64,000 bases of DNA from Burkholderia multivorans ATCC BAA-247 (GCF_000959525.1 NZ_CP009831.1:992001-1056000); one strand, 5' to 3'; counted from the stretch's first letter, positions 27,482-36,513 are shown. Made by a program: numbers and translations. The notes: generated from the sequence alone by a model not told the origin.

Positions 27482-28468
27482 ATGGAAGGGGTAGCGAGCA
27501 AGCCGGACTGCATGGTGTCGGTCCGCGAGCGGTTCGGCATCGATTCGGACCTGACGGTGCCCGCGTTCAGCGTGCGCGACGATCACGTGCCGGATGTCGA
27601 CGACGCATATCGTTTCAACCCCGACGTGACGCTCGCGATTCTCGCCGGCTTCGCGCGCAACCGGCGCGTGCTCGTGCAGGGCATGCACGGCACCGGCAAA
27701 TCGACGCATATCGAGCAGGTCGCCGCGCGGCTGAACTGGCCCTGCGTGCGCGTGAATCTCGACGGCCATATCAGCCGGCTCGACCTCGTCGGCAAGGACG
27801 CGATCGTCGTGCGCGACGACCTCCAGGTGACCGAGTTTCAGGAGGGCATCGTGCCGTGGGCGCTGCAGCGGCCGGTCGCGCTCATCTTCGACGAATACGA
27901 CGCGGGACGGCCCGACGTGATGTTCGTGATCCAGCGGATTCTCGAGCGCGACGGCAAGTTCACGCTGCTCGACCAGAACCGCGTGATTCATCCGCATCCA
28001 TCATTCCGGCTGTTCGCGACGGCCAACACGGTCGGGCTCGGCAATCTGAACGGCCTGTATCACGGCACGCAGATGCTCAATCATGCGCAGATGGACCGCT
28101 GGAACGTGGTCGCGACGCTCGACTACCTGCCGCGCGACGAGGAGATCGGCATCGTGCGCGCGCGCGTGCCGGCGCTCGCGGACGAAGCGGGCCGCACGCT
28201 GCTCGAATCGATGGTGAGCCTCGCCGAGCTCACGCGCAACGGTTTCGCGACCGGCGACGTGTCGACGCTGATGTCGCCGCGCACCGTGATCGACTGGGCC
28301 GAGAACTGCCAGATCTTCCGCGATCCCGCGCTCGCGTTTCGCCTCACGTTCCTGAACAAGTGCGACGACGCGGAGCGGCCGATCGTCGCCGAGTACTACC
28401 AACGCTGCTTCGGCGACGAGCTCGCGATCGGCGCGCGCGTCGGCATCGAGCCGGGAGCCGCGCGGTGA
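27482..28468 (+). CDS. CobS-like AAA+ ATPase (MoxR group)
   Basis: 328 residues. Walker A is GMHGTGKST (67-75), Walker B LIFDEYD (134-140), followed by ATANTVGLG (sensor 1 region). The whole protein is strongly CobS-like, including NWPCVRVNLDGHISRLDLVG (positions about 85-104, given here in part as VNLDGHISRLDL) and the N-terminal FGIDSDLTVPAFS. Genuine CobS works with CobT and CobN in aerobic cobalt insertion into cobyrinate. Here there is a CobT-like partner overlapping by 4 bp but no CobN and no cobalamin gene; instead the neighbours are SoeABC and Xsc/Pta/TauE. It may be a metal-insertion or remodelling ATPase recruited to this pathway. Confidence 0.84.
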   Translation: MEGVASKPDCMVSVRERFGIDSDLTVPAFSVRDDHVPDVDDAYRFNPDVTLAILAGFARNRRVLVQGMHGTGKSTHIEQVAARLNWPCVRVNLDGHISRLDLVGKDAIVVRDDLQVTEFQEGIVPWALQRPVALIFDEYDAGRPDVMFVIQRILERDGKFTLLDQNRVIHPHPSFRLFATANTVGLGNLNGLYHGTQMLNHAQMDRWNVVATLDYLPRDEEIGIVRARVPALADEAGRTLLESMVSLAELTRNGFATGDVSTLMSPRTVIDWAENCQIFRDPALAFRLTFLNKCDDAERPIVAEYYQRCFGDELAIGARVGIEPGAAR

Positions 28469-30186
28469 GCGCCGAGCGCGACGCGGCGCGGCGCGCCCTC
28501 GCGCACGAGACGCTCGGCGCGGCCGCCGTGCGCGCGATGACGCGCGACGCGACGCTGCACTACCGCGCGGGCCGCGTATGCCGGGCGCTTCGGCCGCTGC
28601 CGATCCACGCGCCGCATCTGCGCGCGCAGGCGGCCGACGACGATCGTGCGTCGTGGCGCGGCGCGGCGGACGGCGCCGCATTGCGCATTCTCCATTCGGA
28701 TCCCGATCTGCATCGCGCGCAGCTCGGCGACGATCCGGTCGAGCGCGTGCTGTTCGAAATGCTCGAGCAGCTGCGCTGCGAATCGCTCGCGCCGCCCGCG
28801 CTGCGCGGCGTCGTGCGGAACCTGCGGCACCGGTTCGAAGCCTGGTCGCGTACGTTTCACCTGTCGGGGCAGGCCGACACGCATGTCGGCATCCTCGTGT
28901 ACACGGTCGTGCAGATCGCCTGGTCGCGGCTGTCCGGCTGGCCCGTGCTCGACGAAACCGAAGACCTGATCGAAGCGTCGCGCGCGGCGATCGTGCCGCA
29001 GATCGGCGCGCAGCTCGCCGCGCTGCGCCGCTGCCGGCACGATCAGCGCGCATTCGCGGTGCACGCGCTCGCGCTCGCGCGCCGGATCGCGGCGATGATC
29101 CGCGACGCACGCGCGTCGGTCGTCGACACCGATCCGAACGACACGCGCGAGCCTGACGACGCGCTCACGCAGTTTTCGTTGTGGGTCGACTTCGACGATA
29201 CGGGCGTCGACCTGCCGGCGCTCGTCGAAACGGGCGAGAGCGCGGTGCTGCACGGCGGCGACGGCGTTTATCGCGCGTATACGACGCGCTACGATCGCGA
29301 GCTGAAGCCGGCCGCGCAGATCCGCGCGGCGCTGCTGCGCGAGTATCGCGAACGGCTCGACGCACGGATCGCCGCGCAGCGGATCAACGTGCCGCGCCTC
29401 GCGCGTGTACTGCGTGCGGCGCTGGTCGTGCCGCAGACGGACGGCTGGTCGTTCGGCGAGGAGCACGGCCGGCTCGACGGCCGGCGGCTCGCGCAGCTGG
29501 TCAGTTCGCCGGCGGAGCGGCGGCTGTTCCGGCTCGAGCGTGTGCGGCCGCGCGCCGACTGCGCGCTGAGCTTCCTGATCGATTGTTCGGGGTCGATGAA
29601 GACGTGGATCGACGCGGTCGCGCTGACGGTCGATACGCTCGTGCGAGCCGGGGACGCCGCAGGCCTCGCGACCGAGGTGCTCGGCTTCACGACCGGCGCC
29701 TGGAACGGCGGCCGCGTGCGGCAGGAATGGCTCGCGCGCGGCAAGCCGCGCCATCCGGGCCGCCTGAACGAGGCGTGTCATCTGGTCTTCAAGGATGCGG
29801 CGACGCGCTGGCGCCACGCGCGCACCGGCATCGCCGCGCTGTTCAAGGCCGACCTGTTCCGCGAAGGGATCGACGGCGAGGCGGTCGAATGGGCGTGCGC
29901 GCGACTGGGCGCGCGGCCGGAGGCGCGCCGCATCCTCGTCGTGATCTCGGACGGCAGCCCGATGGACGGTGCGACTGCGCTCGCGAACGATCCGTTCTAT
30001 CTCGACAATCATCTGAAGCAGGTCGTCGCACGCGCGGAAGCGGCCGGCCGCGTCGAAGTGCTCGGGCTCGGCGTCGGTCTCGATCTCGGTCCGTACTATC
30101 GCCACCGGCTCGCGATCGACCTGACGTCCGCGCCCGACATGAAGCGGCTTGCCGAAATTGCCTGCTGGATCGGCGCACGGCGATGA
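28465..30186 (+). CDS. CobT-like VWA domain protein
   Basis: 573 residues. The C-terminal half is a von Willebrand A domain with the MIDAS motif DCSGS at about 373-377, followed by EVLGFTTGAWNGG and RRILVVISDGSPMDG, as in cobaltochelatase subunit CobT. The N-terminal half is helical and less conserved. It starts with GTG overlapping the CobS-like stop (GTGA), so the two are stoichiometric partners. In other AAA+/VWA pairs (CobS-CobT, NorQ-NorD, CbbQ-CbbO, CoxD-CoxE) the VWA protein links the ATPase to the enzyme to be matured. No CobN chelatase is present, so the client is likely different. Confidence 0.82.
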   Translation: MSAERDAARRALAHETLGAAAVRAMTRDATLHYRAGRVCRALRPLPIHAPHLRAQAADDDRASWRGAADGAALRILHSDPDLHRAQLGDDPVERVLFEMLEQLRCESLAPPALRGVVRNLRHRFEAWSRTFHLSGQADTHVGILVYTVVQIAWSRLSGWPVLDETEDLIEASRAAIVPQIGAQLAALRRCRHDQRAFAVHALALARRIAAMIRDARASVVDTDPNDTREPDDALTQFSLWVDFDDTGVDLPALVETGESAVLHGGDGVYRAYTTRYDRELKPAAQIRAALLREYRERLDARIAAQRINVPRLARVLRAALVVPQTDGWSFGEEHGRLDGRRLAQLVSSPAERRLFRLERVRPRADCALSFLIDCSGSMKTWIDAVALTVDTLVRAGDAAGLATEVLGFTTGAWNGGRVRQEWLARGKPRHPGRLNEACHLVFKDAATRWRHARTGIAALFKADLFREGIDGEAVEWACARLGARPEARRILVVISDGSPMDGATALANDPFYLDNHLKQVVARAEAAGRVEVLGLGVGLDLGPYYRHRLAIDLTSAPDMKRLAEIACWIGARR

Positions 30187-30222
30187 GCGCGCGAGCCTCG
30201 CGACGCGCCGGGCGCGCGACGC

Positions 30223-30258
30223 GCGAAGGGCGCGAAGGGCGTGAAGGGCGCGAAGGGC
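30223..30258 (+). repeat. Four tandem copies of a 9-bp repeat
   Basis: GCGAAGGGC occurs four times in a row (30223, 30232, 30241 with one change, 30250) in the 85-bp convergent gap between the cobT-like and TauE-like genes. It is a candidate variable-number repeat; no terminator hairpin is otherwise clear here. Confidence 0.75.
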
Positions 30259-30271
30259 GCCATGCAGCCGC

Positions 30272-31039
30272 TTACGCGCGATGCAGCAGCGGCGGCAGCG
30301 AGGTGGCGATCAGCCCACAGCCGATCGCCACCAGCACGCCGAACGCGAGCCGACGTGTCGCGACGGGCGACAGCGGCGGCGGATAGCGGCGCGCGGCGAC
30401 CGTCGTCAGCATCACGACCGGTGTCGCGAGCGCCGCGAGCAGCCAGATGTCGCGATCGAGCCGGCCTTCGCACAACGTGTAGAGCACGCGCGTCGCGGAC
30501 GTCGTCGTAAACAGCACGATCAGCGCGCAGCGGATCTGCACGAGCGTCAGCGGCTGGCGATAGAACTGGAAGATCAGCGGCGGCCCCGATACGCCGAACA
30601 GGCCGCTCAGCAGCCCGCCGAACACGCCGCTCATGAAGAAGCTGCGATTGTCGGAGCGCACGTCGAGCGGCGTCGGACGCAACGCGGCGCCGACGCCGCC
30701 GTACAGCACGACCGCACCGAGAATCAGCTGCAGCAGGTCGGCCGCCGAACGGCTCAGGCATTCGAGCAGCACCACGCCCGCGACGACCGACGGCAGGATG
30801 CCGAGCGTCGCCGCGCCGACCGCGCGCCAGTCGATGTGATGGAGCCGGCCGGGCAGCGCCGTCGCGCCGTTCGCGAGCGACACGATGCTCATCAGCGTCG
30901 CGACCGTCGCAAGCGGCGCGAGGCCGAAGCCGCTCGTCGCGCCCATCACGATCATCCCGAGCCCGAAGCCCGTGACGGTCTGGAAGTAGCTGCCGGCGCC
31001 GATCAACGCGATCAGGATTGCGAGTTTGTCGGCGGTCAT
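30272..31039 (-). CDS. TauE/SafE-family sulfite/anion exporter
   Basis: 255 residues, about eight membrane helices. The family-type opening MTADKLAILIALIGAGSYFQ is followed by TGFGLGMI, and a second internal GVFGGLLSGLFGVSGPPL repeat (seen as GLFGVSGPPL) shows the duplicated TauE fold. Such proteins are proposed to expel sulfite made by Xsc, or sulfoacetate and similar anions. Its start overlaps the pta stop (ATGA), making it the last gene of the leftward xsc-pta operon. Substrate assignment rests on context. Confidence 0.83.
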   Translation of the reverse strand: MTADKLAILIALIGAGSYFQTVTGFGLGMIVMGATSGFGLAPLATVATLMSIVSLANGATALPGRLHHIDWRAVGAATLGILPSVVAGVVLLECLSRSAADLLQLILGAVVLYGGVGAALRPTPLDVRSDNRSFFMSGVFGGLLSGLFGVSGPPLIFQFYRQPLTLVQIRCALIVLFTTTSATRVLYTLCEGRLDRDIWLLAALATPVVMLTTVAARRYPPPLSPVATRRLAFGVLVAIGCGLIATSLPPLLHRA

Positions 31040-32070
31040 GCGGGTGCCGCCTCGCTCGCCGCGATGCGCTGCGCGGCCGCCTGCGCCTGCACGGTCGTCG
31101 CCGCGATCACGTGATAGACGTCGTCGGCGCTGCAGCCGCGCGACAGGTCGTTCGCCGGCCGGCGCAGCCCCTGCAGCAGCGGGCCGACCGCCTTCGCGCG
31201 GCCGATTCGCTCGGCGAGCTTGTAGCCGATGTTGCCGGCTTCGAGGCTCGGGAACACGAGCACGTTCGCGTGCCCGCCGACCTGCGAATGCACGATCTTG
31301 CGTTCGGCGATCTCCGCGACGATCGCCGCGTCGAGCTGCACGTCGCCGTCGATCGCGAGCGTGGGCCGCTGCGCGCGTACGCGCTCGGTCGCGGCCGTCA
31401 CCTTGTCGACGGCCGCGTGATGCGCGCTGCCGCTCGTCGAGAACGACAGCATCGCGACGCGCGGCGTCTCGCCGAGCAGCGCCTGCGCGCTATCGGCGGC
31501 CGCCATTGCGATTTCGGCGAGCTGCTCGGCATCCGGATCGACGACGAGCGCGCAATCGGAGAAGATCAGTCCGCCCTTGATCGTGTGGAACGGTTCGCAG
31601 AGCATCATCAGGAAGAAGCTCGATACGAGACGGAACGCCGGATCGACGCCGATCAGCTGGATGGCCGCGCGCACGACGTCGGCCGTCGCGTGCACGGCGC
31701 CCGCGACCGAGCCGTCCGCGTCGCCGAGCCGCACCATCAGGTTCGCGTGACACAAGGGGTCGAGCACCGCGTCGCGCGCGGCGTCGGCCGTCATGCCCTT
31801 GTTCTTGCGCAGCGCATGGAGCGTGTCGGCATACGCATCGCGCGACGCGGAAGCGGCCGGATCGACGAGCGTCATGCCGTCGAGCGACACGCCGTCGCGT
31901 GCGGCGGCCGCATGGATCGCCGCGCGCGTGCCGACGAGCACGACGTGCGCGATGCCGTCGCGCGTCGCGCGTGCGGCGGCCGCGAGCACGCGCGGATCGT
32001 CGGCTTCGCTGAGCGCGATGCGCATCGGCCGGCGGCGCGCGGCTTCGAGAATGCGGTCGAGAGCTTTCAT
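31036..32070 (-). CDS. pta: Phosphate acetyltransferase
   Basis: 344 residues, the short single-domain PTA_PTB form. Family landmarks are KNKGMT, DPLCHANLMVRLGDADGSVAG (seen as LGDADGSVAGA), GGLIFSDCALVVDPD as IFSDCALVVDPD, and LLQGLRRPANDLSRG as GLRRPANDLSRG near the C-terminus. It turns acetyl phosphate plus CoA into acetyl-CoA. In sulfonate-degrading bacteria this form is encoded next to xsc, whose product is acetyl phosphate. It is 118 bp downstream of xsc and overlaps the TauE-like gene by 4 bp. Confidence 0.9.
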   Translation of the reverse strand: MKALDRILEAARRRPMRIALSEADDPRVLAAAARATRDGIAHVVLVGTRAAIHAAAARDGVSLDGMTLVDPAASASRDAYADTLHALRKNKGMTADAARDAVLDPLCHANLMVRLGDADGSVAGAVHATADVVRAAIQLIGVDPAFRLVSSFFLMMLCEPFHTIKGGLIFSDCALVVDPDAEQLAEIAMAAADSAQALLGETPRVAMLSFSTSGSAHHAAVDKVTAATERVRAQRPTLAIDGDVQLDAAIVAEIAERKIVHSQVGGHANVLVFPSLEAGNIGYKLAERIGRAKAVGPLLQGLRRPANDLSRGCSADDVYHVIAATTVQAQAAAQRIAASEAAPA

Positions 32071-32188
32071 CGGAAACTCGCAGAAGGAAAAACGGCCGGA
32101 AGCGGCGGCCCGCACGGGGCACGGCATCCGGCCGGGGACCGGCCACGCGCGTCGCGCACGGCCGGCGTCATGCGTCGGCGACGCGGCG

Positions 32189-34006
32189 TTACACGTAGTC
32201 CTTGTACTTGTCGAGGATGCGGACCGGCTTCGACAGCGCATCGCGGCGGAACGGATCGCCGAGTTCGCGCGTGCACATGATCTCGATGATCGTCGTCTTG
32301 CCCTCGTTCATCTGCATGTCGATCGCGCGCTTCAGGGCCGGGCCGACGTCCTCGAGACGATCGACGACGATCCCTTCGGCACCCATCGCACGCGCGATCG
32401 CCGCGAAGCTCTGGTTGTCGAGCTCGCCCGCGACGAAGCGACGGTTGTAGAAGTCGACCTGGTTCTTCTTCTCGGCGCCCCACTGGCGGTTGTGGAACAC
32501 GACGGCCGTGACCGGAATGTTGTGACGCACGCAGGTCATCGTCTCCATCAGGCTCATGCCCCATGCGCCGTCACCCGCATACGACACGGCCGGGCGGTGC
32601 GGCGCGGCGACCTTCGCGCCGATGATCGTCGGGAACGCGTAGCCGCAGTTGCCCCAGCTCATCGCCGCGAAGAAGCTGCGCGGCTTGTTGAAGCGCAGAT
32701 AGCTGTTCGCGACCGAGTTGATGTTGCCGATGTCGGTGGACACCATCACGTCCTCGGGCATCGCCTTCTCGAGCTCGCGCAGCACCTGGCGCGGATGCAG
32801 ATACTGGCCGCCGTTGAAGGTCTTCTCGTGCTTCTGCTCCTCGATCATGTCGAGGCTGAACGCGTCGCGCTCGTGCGTCCATTCGTCGAGTTCCTTCTCC
32901 CACGCGGCCTTCTCGGTTGCGATCTGGTCGGCGCGTTCGCCGCGCGTCGCGTCGCATGCGAGCGTGCGGCCCGCGAGACGCTGCGTGAGCGCGACCGCGG
33001 CTGCTTTCGCATCGCCGCAGATGCCGACCGAGATCTTCTTCACGAGACCGAGCATCTTGTGATCGGCGTCGATCTGGATGATCTTCGCGTCCTTCGGCCA
33101 GTAGTCGAGCCCGTGCTGCGGCAGCGTGCCGAACGGCCCGAGCCGCGAGCCGAGCGCGATCACGACGTCCGCGCGCGACAGCAGCTTCATCGCGGCCTTC
33201 GAGCCCTGGTAGCCGAGCGGGCCGCACCACAGCGGATGATTCGCCGGGAACGAGTCGTTGTGCAGGTAGCTGTTGACGACCGGCGCGCCGAGCCGTTCGG
33301 CGAGCGCCTTGCATTCCTCGACCGCGTCTGCCATCACGACGCCGCCGCCCGAGATGATCACGGGGAATTTCGCCTGCGCGATCAGTTCGGCCGCATCGTT
33401 CAGGCTTTGCTCGCCGCCGGGGCCGCGATCGAGCTTGCGCGGCTGCGGAATCTCGACCTTGATCTTGCCGTAGAAGTAGTCGCGCGGAATGTTGAGCTGC
33501 GTCGGCCCCATCTCGGCCTGCGCGCGGTCGAAGCAGCGCGCGGTGAATTCGGCCATGCGCGCCGGGTGCATGACGTGACCCTGGTACTTCGTGAATTCCT
33601 GGAACATCGGCAGCTGGTTCGCTTCCTGGAAGCCGCCGAGGCCGATGCCCATCGTGCCGGCTTCCGGCGTGACGATCACGACCGGGCTGTGCGCCCAGTA
33701 CGCGGCCGCGATGGCGGTGACGCAGTTGCTGATGCCGGGGCCGTTCTGGCCGATCACGACGCCGTGGCGGCCCGAGACGCGCGCATAGCCGTCGGCCATG
33801 TGGCCGGCGCCCTGTTCGTGCACGACCGGGATCAAGCGGATTCCGGCCGGCGCAAAGATGTCCATCGCGTCCATGAACGCGGAGCCCATGATGCCGAACA
33901 TGTCGGTCACGCCGTTCGCGGCCAGGGTCTCGACGAAGGCTTCGGACGGCGTCATGTCCTGCGGGCCGCTGGACGACGCGCGCTGGGAAGAGGTGTGTTC
34001 GCTCAT
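32189..34006 (-). CDS. xsc: Sulfoacetaldehyde acetyltransferase
   Basis: 605 residues, a thiamine-diphosphate enzyme of the acetolactate synthase fold. The cofactor-activating glutamate is about E64 (VVHEQGAGHMADGYA), the central domain contains PVIISGGGVVMADAVEE, and the ThDP/Mg site is GDGAWGMSLMETMTC...VFHNRQW near residues 470-505. Overall pattern, including MGSAFMDAMDIF and GNCGYAFPTIIGAK, is diagnostic of Xsc: sulfoacetaldehyde plus phosphate gives acetyl phosphate plus sulfite. Full-length. It has its own promoter and a palindromic operator in the 135 bp upstream. Pta and a TauE-type exporter follow. Confidence 0.94.
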   Translation of the reverse strand: MSEHTSSQRASSSGPQDMTPSEAFVETLAANGVTDMFGIMGSAFMDAMDIFAPAGIRLIPVVHEQGAGHMADGYARVSGRHGVVIGQNGPGISNCVTAIAAAYWAHSPVVIVTPEAGTMGIGLGGFQEANQLPMFQEFTKYQGHVMHPARMAEFTARCFDRAQAEMGPTQLNIPRDYFYGKIKVEIPQPRKLDRGPGGEQSLNDAAELIAQAKFPVIISGGGVVMADAVEECKALAERLGAPVVNSYLHNDSFPANHPLWCGPLGYQGSKAAMKLLSRADVVIALGSRLGPFGTLPQHGLDYWPKDAKIIQIDADHKMLGLVKKISVGICGDAKAAAVALTQRLAGRTLACDATRGERADQIATEKAAWEKELDEWTHERDAFSLDMIEEQKHEKTFNGGQYLHPRQVLRELEKAMPEDVMVSTDIGNINSVANSYLRFNKPRSFFAAMSWGNCGYAFPTIIGAKVAAPHRPAVSYAGDGAWGMSLMETMTCVRHNIPVTAVVFHNRQWGAEKKNQVDFYNRRFVAGELDNQSFAAIARAMGAEGIVVDRLEDVGPALKRAIDMQMNEGKTTIIEIMCTRELGDPFRRDALSKPVRILDKYKDYV

Positions 34007-34032
34007 GGGTGTCTCCGAGATTGTTCAATTAA

Positions 34033-34049
34033 CGGAACATCATGTTCCG
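34033..34049 (-). promoter_or_regulatory. Palindromic operator upstream of xsc
   Basis: CGGAACATCATGTTCCG, with the same CGGAAC-N5-GTTCCG layout as the site at 27400-27416. It lies 27 bp before the xsc start and just downstream of a -10 box, a position suited to repression. On this strand it reads CGGAACATGATGTTCCG. Confidence 0.62.
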
Positions 34050-34050
34050 G

Positions 34051-34078
34051 ATACTAGTTTCAGGCGAAGCCGGGTCAA
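34051..34078 (-). promoter_or_regulatory. Sigma-70-type promoter of the xsc-pta-tauE operon
   Basis: On the minus strand TTGACC (34078-34073), a 16-bp spacer, then TAGTAT (34056-34051). The palindrome at 34033-34049 starts one base later, in the initially transcribed region. Confidence 0.55.
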
Positions 34079-34141
34079 GCGATTCCGCTGTCGGCTCGGC
34101 AATATGGAATGAAATGAAATGATTCGTTTCAAATTCGCGGA

Positions 34142-34546
34142 TCAAGCCGGCTGCTTCGGGCGCTCCTTGCGGAACGCGCGCTTGACGGCGATGAGGCCGT
34201 CGCGGAATTCGAACAGGTCGCAGCCTTCGGCCTCGATGCGCCAGCCTTCCGCATGCGTGCCGGTGAATACCCATTCGGACACGCCGCGATTGCCGGTCAC
34301 GTAGTGGCGGCCGCGGCCCCAGTGCGCGTCGGGGAAGGTCTTGAACACCGCTTCGAACGCGGCGCGCACGGCGTCGCGGCCGACGGAGCGCGTGCCGTGC
34401 ACGTCCGGGCCGCCGGCTGCGTCGAACACGCAGTCCTCGGTCATGAAGCCCATCAGCGCATTCGCGTCGTGTCGGTTGAACGCGTCGGAAAAGGCCGCGA
34501 GCGTGGCGGCCGTGACGGCGGCGGGGGCGGTGAGCGTATCTGCCAT
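34142..34546 (-). CDS. NTF2-like (SnoaL-type) small protein
   Basis: 134 residues of the nuclear transport factor 2 fold family: AFSDAFNRHDANALMGFMTEDCVFDAAGG is the usual opening (AFNRHDANALMGFMTEDCVF), then GRDAVRAAFEAVFKTFPDAHW and a WRIEAEGCDLFEFRDGLI strand region. Members bind small ligands or act as isomerases and dehydratases; no catalytic role can be assigned. It is on the same strand and 135 bp upstream of xsc, with the xsc promoter in between. ATG at 34546 follows CAGGAGACACG. Confidence 0.78.
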   Translation of the reverse strand: MADTLTAPAAVTAATLAAFSDAFNRHDANALMGFMTEDCVFDAAGGPDVHGTRSVGRDAVRAAFEAVFKTFPDAHWGRGRHYVTGNRGVSEWVFTGTHAEGWRIEAEGCDLFEFRDGLIAVKRAFRKERPKQPA

Positions 34547-34728
34547 AACGTGTCTCCTGTCGAGTGATGGGCGGCCGCGCTGCGCTGGCACGCATGCGGC
34601 ACGCGGTATCGACACGTTAGTGAGCGGCGGTTTTTGACGGTAGCGCCAGTTCGAGGGTTTCGCTTGGGCCAGCGTGCACGCGCGGCCTCGGCGCGTGCGG
34701 CGCGGATCGTGCGTGCGTCATGCGTGCC

Positions 34729-36258
34729 TTATCCGGCTGGACGCTGGCCGTTCACGCACTGCGCCAGCGCCTGCACCCCCGCATCGATCCGCTCCAGCGG
34801 AATCGCGGAGAAGCCCATCCGGAAACAGCGGCGCGCATCGGCGTCGTCGTTCATGAAGAACACGTCGCCCGGTTCGATCAGGATGCCGGCCGCCTGCGCG
34901 TCGGCCGCGAGGCGCACCGCATCCAGCCACGGCGGGCCTTCGACCCAGCACGACGCGCCACCCGTCACGCGCACGTAGCACGCGTCCGGCAGATGCGCGT
35001 CGAGCGCCGCCATCAGCGCCTGCGAGCGCTCGCTGTACGCGTGCGCGAGCCGGCGCAGCAGCGCATCGTGATGACCGAGCGCGAGAAACGTCGCGAACGC
35101 GCGCTGGATATACGCGACCGGATGGCGCACCATCAGCCGCCGCAACGCGCGCAGCTCGCGGATCAGCGCGCGCGGACCGACCACGTAGCCGAGCCGCAGC
35201 CCCGGCGCGAAGGTCTTCGACAGGCTGCCGACGTAGATCACGCGATCGGCGGTGTCGAGGCTCTTCAGCGCCGGATGCGGCGTGCCCGAGAACGTGTTCT
35301 CGCTCTCGTAGTCGTCCTCGATGATCACGAAGTCGTGCTGCCGCGCACGTTCGAGCAGCGCGCGACGGCGTTCGACCGGCATCGTCGCGGTGGTCGGACA
35401 CTGATGGCTCGGCGTCACGTACACGTAGTCGCAGCGGGCGAGTGCCGCATCCTGCTCGTCGGGCGCGATGCCGTTGCCGTCGACGGGCAGCGGCAGCAGC
35501 CGCGCGTTGCGGTTTTCGAAGATGTTCCGTGCGTCCGGATAGCCGGGATTCTCGAAGCCGACCGTCGTGTGCTTGCCGCACAGCAGATCCGCGATCAGGT
35601 ACAGCGCTTGCTGACAGCCGTTCGTCACGACGATCTCGTCCGGCATCGCGAACACGCCGCGGCGCGGCAGCACGCGCGTGCGGATCTGCTGGATCAGCGA
35701 TTCGTCGTCGCGTTCGATCAGGTCCGGCGCCCAGTTGCGGATCTCCATCACCGACAGCGCCTTCAGGCAGCATTCGCGCCAGTCGTTGGTCGGAAACAGC
35801 GACTGGTCGAACTGCCCATAGATGAACGGGAATTCGTAGTGCTGCCAGTTCGCGGGCTTCACGATGTTGCGCTGCCTCGACGGCGGATGCGCGATCCGCT
35901 CGTGCCACGCGGGGCGGCCCGCATCGTCGTCGCTGTCCGGCTTCGCTTCGGGCGGCGCCGGCGTGAAGCCCGGCAGCCCTTCGAGCATCTTCGGATTGAC
36001 GAAGTGGCCGCTGCGCTCGCGCGAGATGAGGTACCCCTCTTCGACGAGCATCTGGTACGCGAGCACGACCGTGTTGCGCGCGACGCCGAGCTGGTCGGCG
36101 AGTTCGCGGCTCGACGGCAGCGCGGCGTCCGGCCCAAGCTGACCGTCGAGGATCGCGGCGACGAGCATGCGCCGGATCTGGTCCTGCAGGCTCGTCTTCG
36201 ACGTCGACGACCGCCGGAACTGCTGCGCCCATAACGCGGTCGGGGTACGGCTCGACAT
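34729..36258 (-). CDS. MocR/PdxR-type regulator (GntR domain fused to aminotransferase domain)
   Basis: 509 residues. N-terminal GntR winged helix (LQDQIRRMLVAAILDGQLG, then LPSSRELADQLGVARNTVVLAY), linker, then a fold-type I aminotransferase domain with the PLP lysine in GSLSKTFAPGLRLGY. Such proteins sense PLP adducts of amines; TauR, the taurine regulator, belongs here. It is divergent from the GNAT and aldehyde dehydrogenase genes and follows the xsc region, so sensing of taurine or a related aminoalkyl sulfonate or phosphonate is a reasonable inference. Confidence 0.86.
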   Translation of the reverse strand: MSSRTPTALWAQQFRRSSTSKTSLQDQIRRMLVAAILDGQLGPDAALPSSRELADQLGVARNTVVLAYQMLVEEGYLISRERSGHFVNPKMLEGLPGFTPAPPEAKPDSDDDAGRPAWHERIAHPPSRQRNIVKPANWQHYEFPFIYGQFDQSLFPTNDWRECCLKALSVMEIRNWAPDLIERDDESLIQQIRTRVLPRRGVFAMPDEIVVTNGCQQALYLIADLLCGKHTTVGFENPGYPDARNIFENRNARLLPLPVDGNGIAPDEQDAALARCDYVYVTPSHQCPTTATMPVERRRALLERARQHDFVIIEDDYESENTFSGTPHPALKSLDTADRVIYVGSLSKTFAPGLRLGYVVGPRALIRELRALRRLMVRHPVAYIQRAFATFLALGHHDALLRRLAHAYSERSQALMAALDAHLPDACYVRVTGGASCWVEGPPWLDAVRLAADAQAAGILIEPGDVFFMNDDADARRCFRMGFSAIPLERIDAGVQALAQCVNGQRPAG

Positions 36259-36513
36259 GCTTTCTCCTTCGAACGTGGCGGACACCGCGGCGCATCGCGC
36301 GGTCCCGCGGCGGGCGCGCGGTATCGCGAGCATACGCGCGCCGCGACCCAGATGTGGACTCAATGAAAGGCGGCGTCTGGTACTACTGCGCACCGACGTG
36401 GCAAGACGATACTGAACTCGTCGCCGCTGCACGATCCGGAAAACTCCCCGGTACGCAGGCGCGGGACGACGCACGCGCGGCGTGCGTCGCGAAAGCGGAG
36501 CGGAGGGAGCGTG

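Noticed and set aside
419-30186. Many long open frames on the strand opposite or out of phase with clear genes (for example about 5871-8759 minus, 5888-10435 plus, 21690-24965 minus, 11475-13952 minus)
   Set aside because: They are arginine-, histidine- and alanine-rich, lack domains and ribosome sites, and lie across intact genes; this is expected when third-position GC is very high.
27482-30186. Genuine cobaltochelatase CobST for cobalamin synthesis
   Set aside because: CobS/CobT identity is clear at family level, but cobN and all other cob genes are missing locally while sulfonate genes surround the pair; left as CobST-like.
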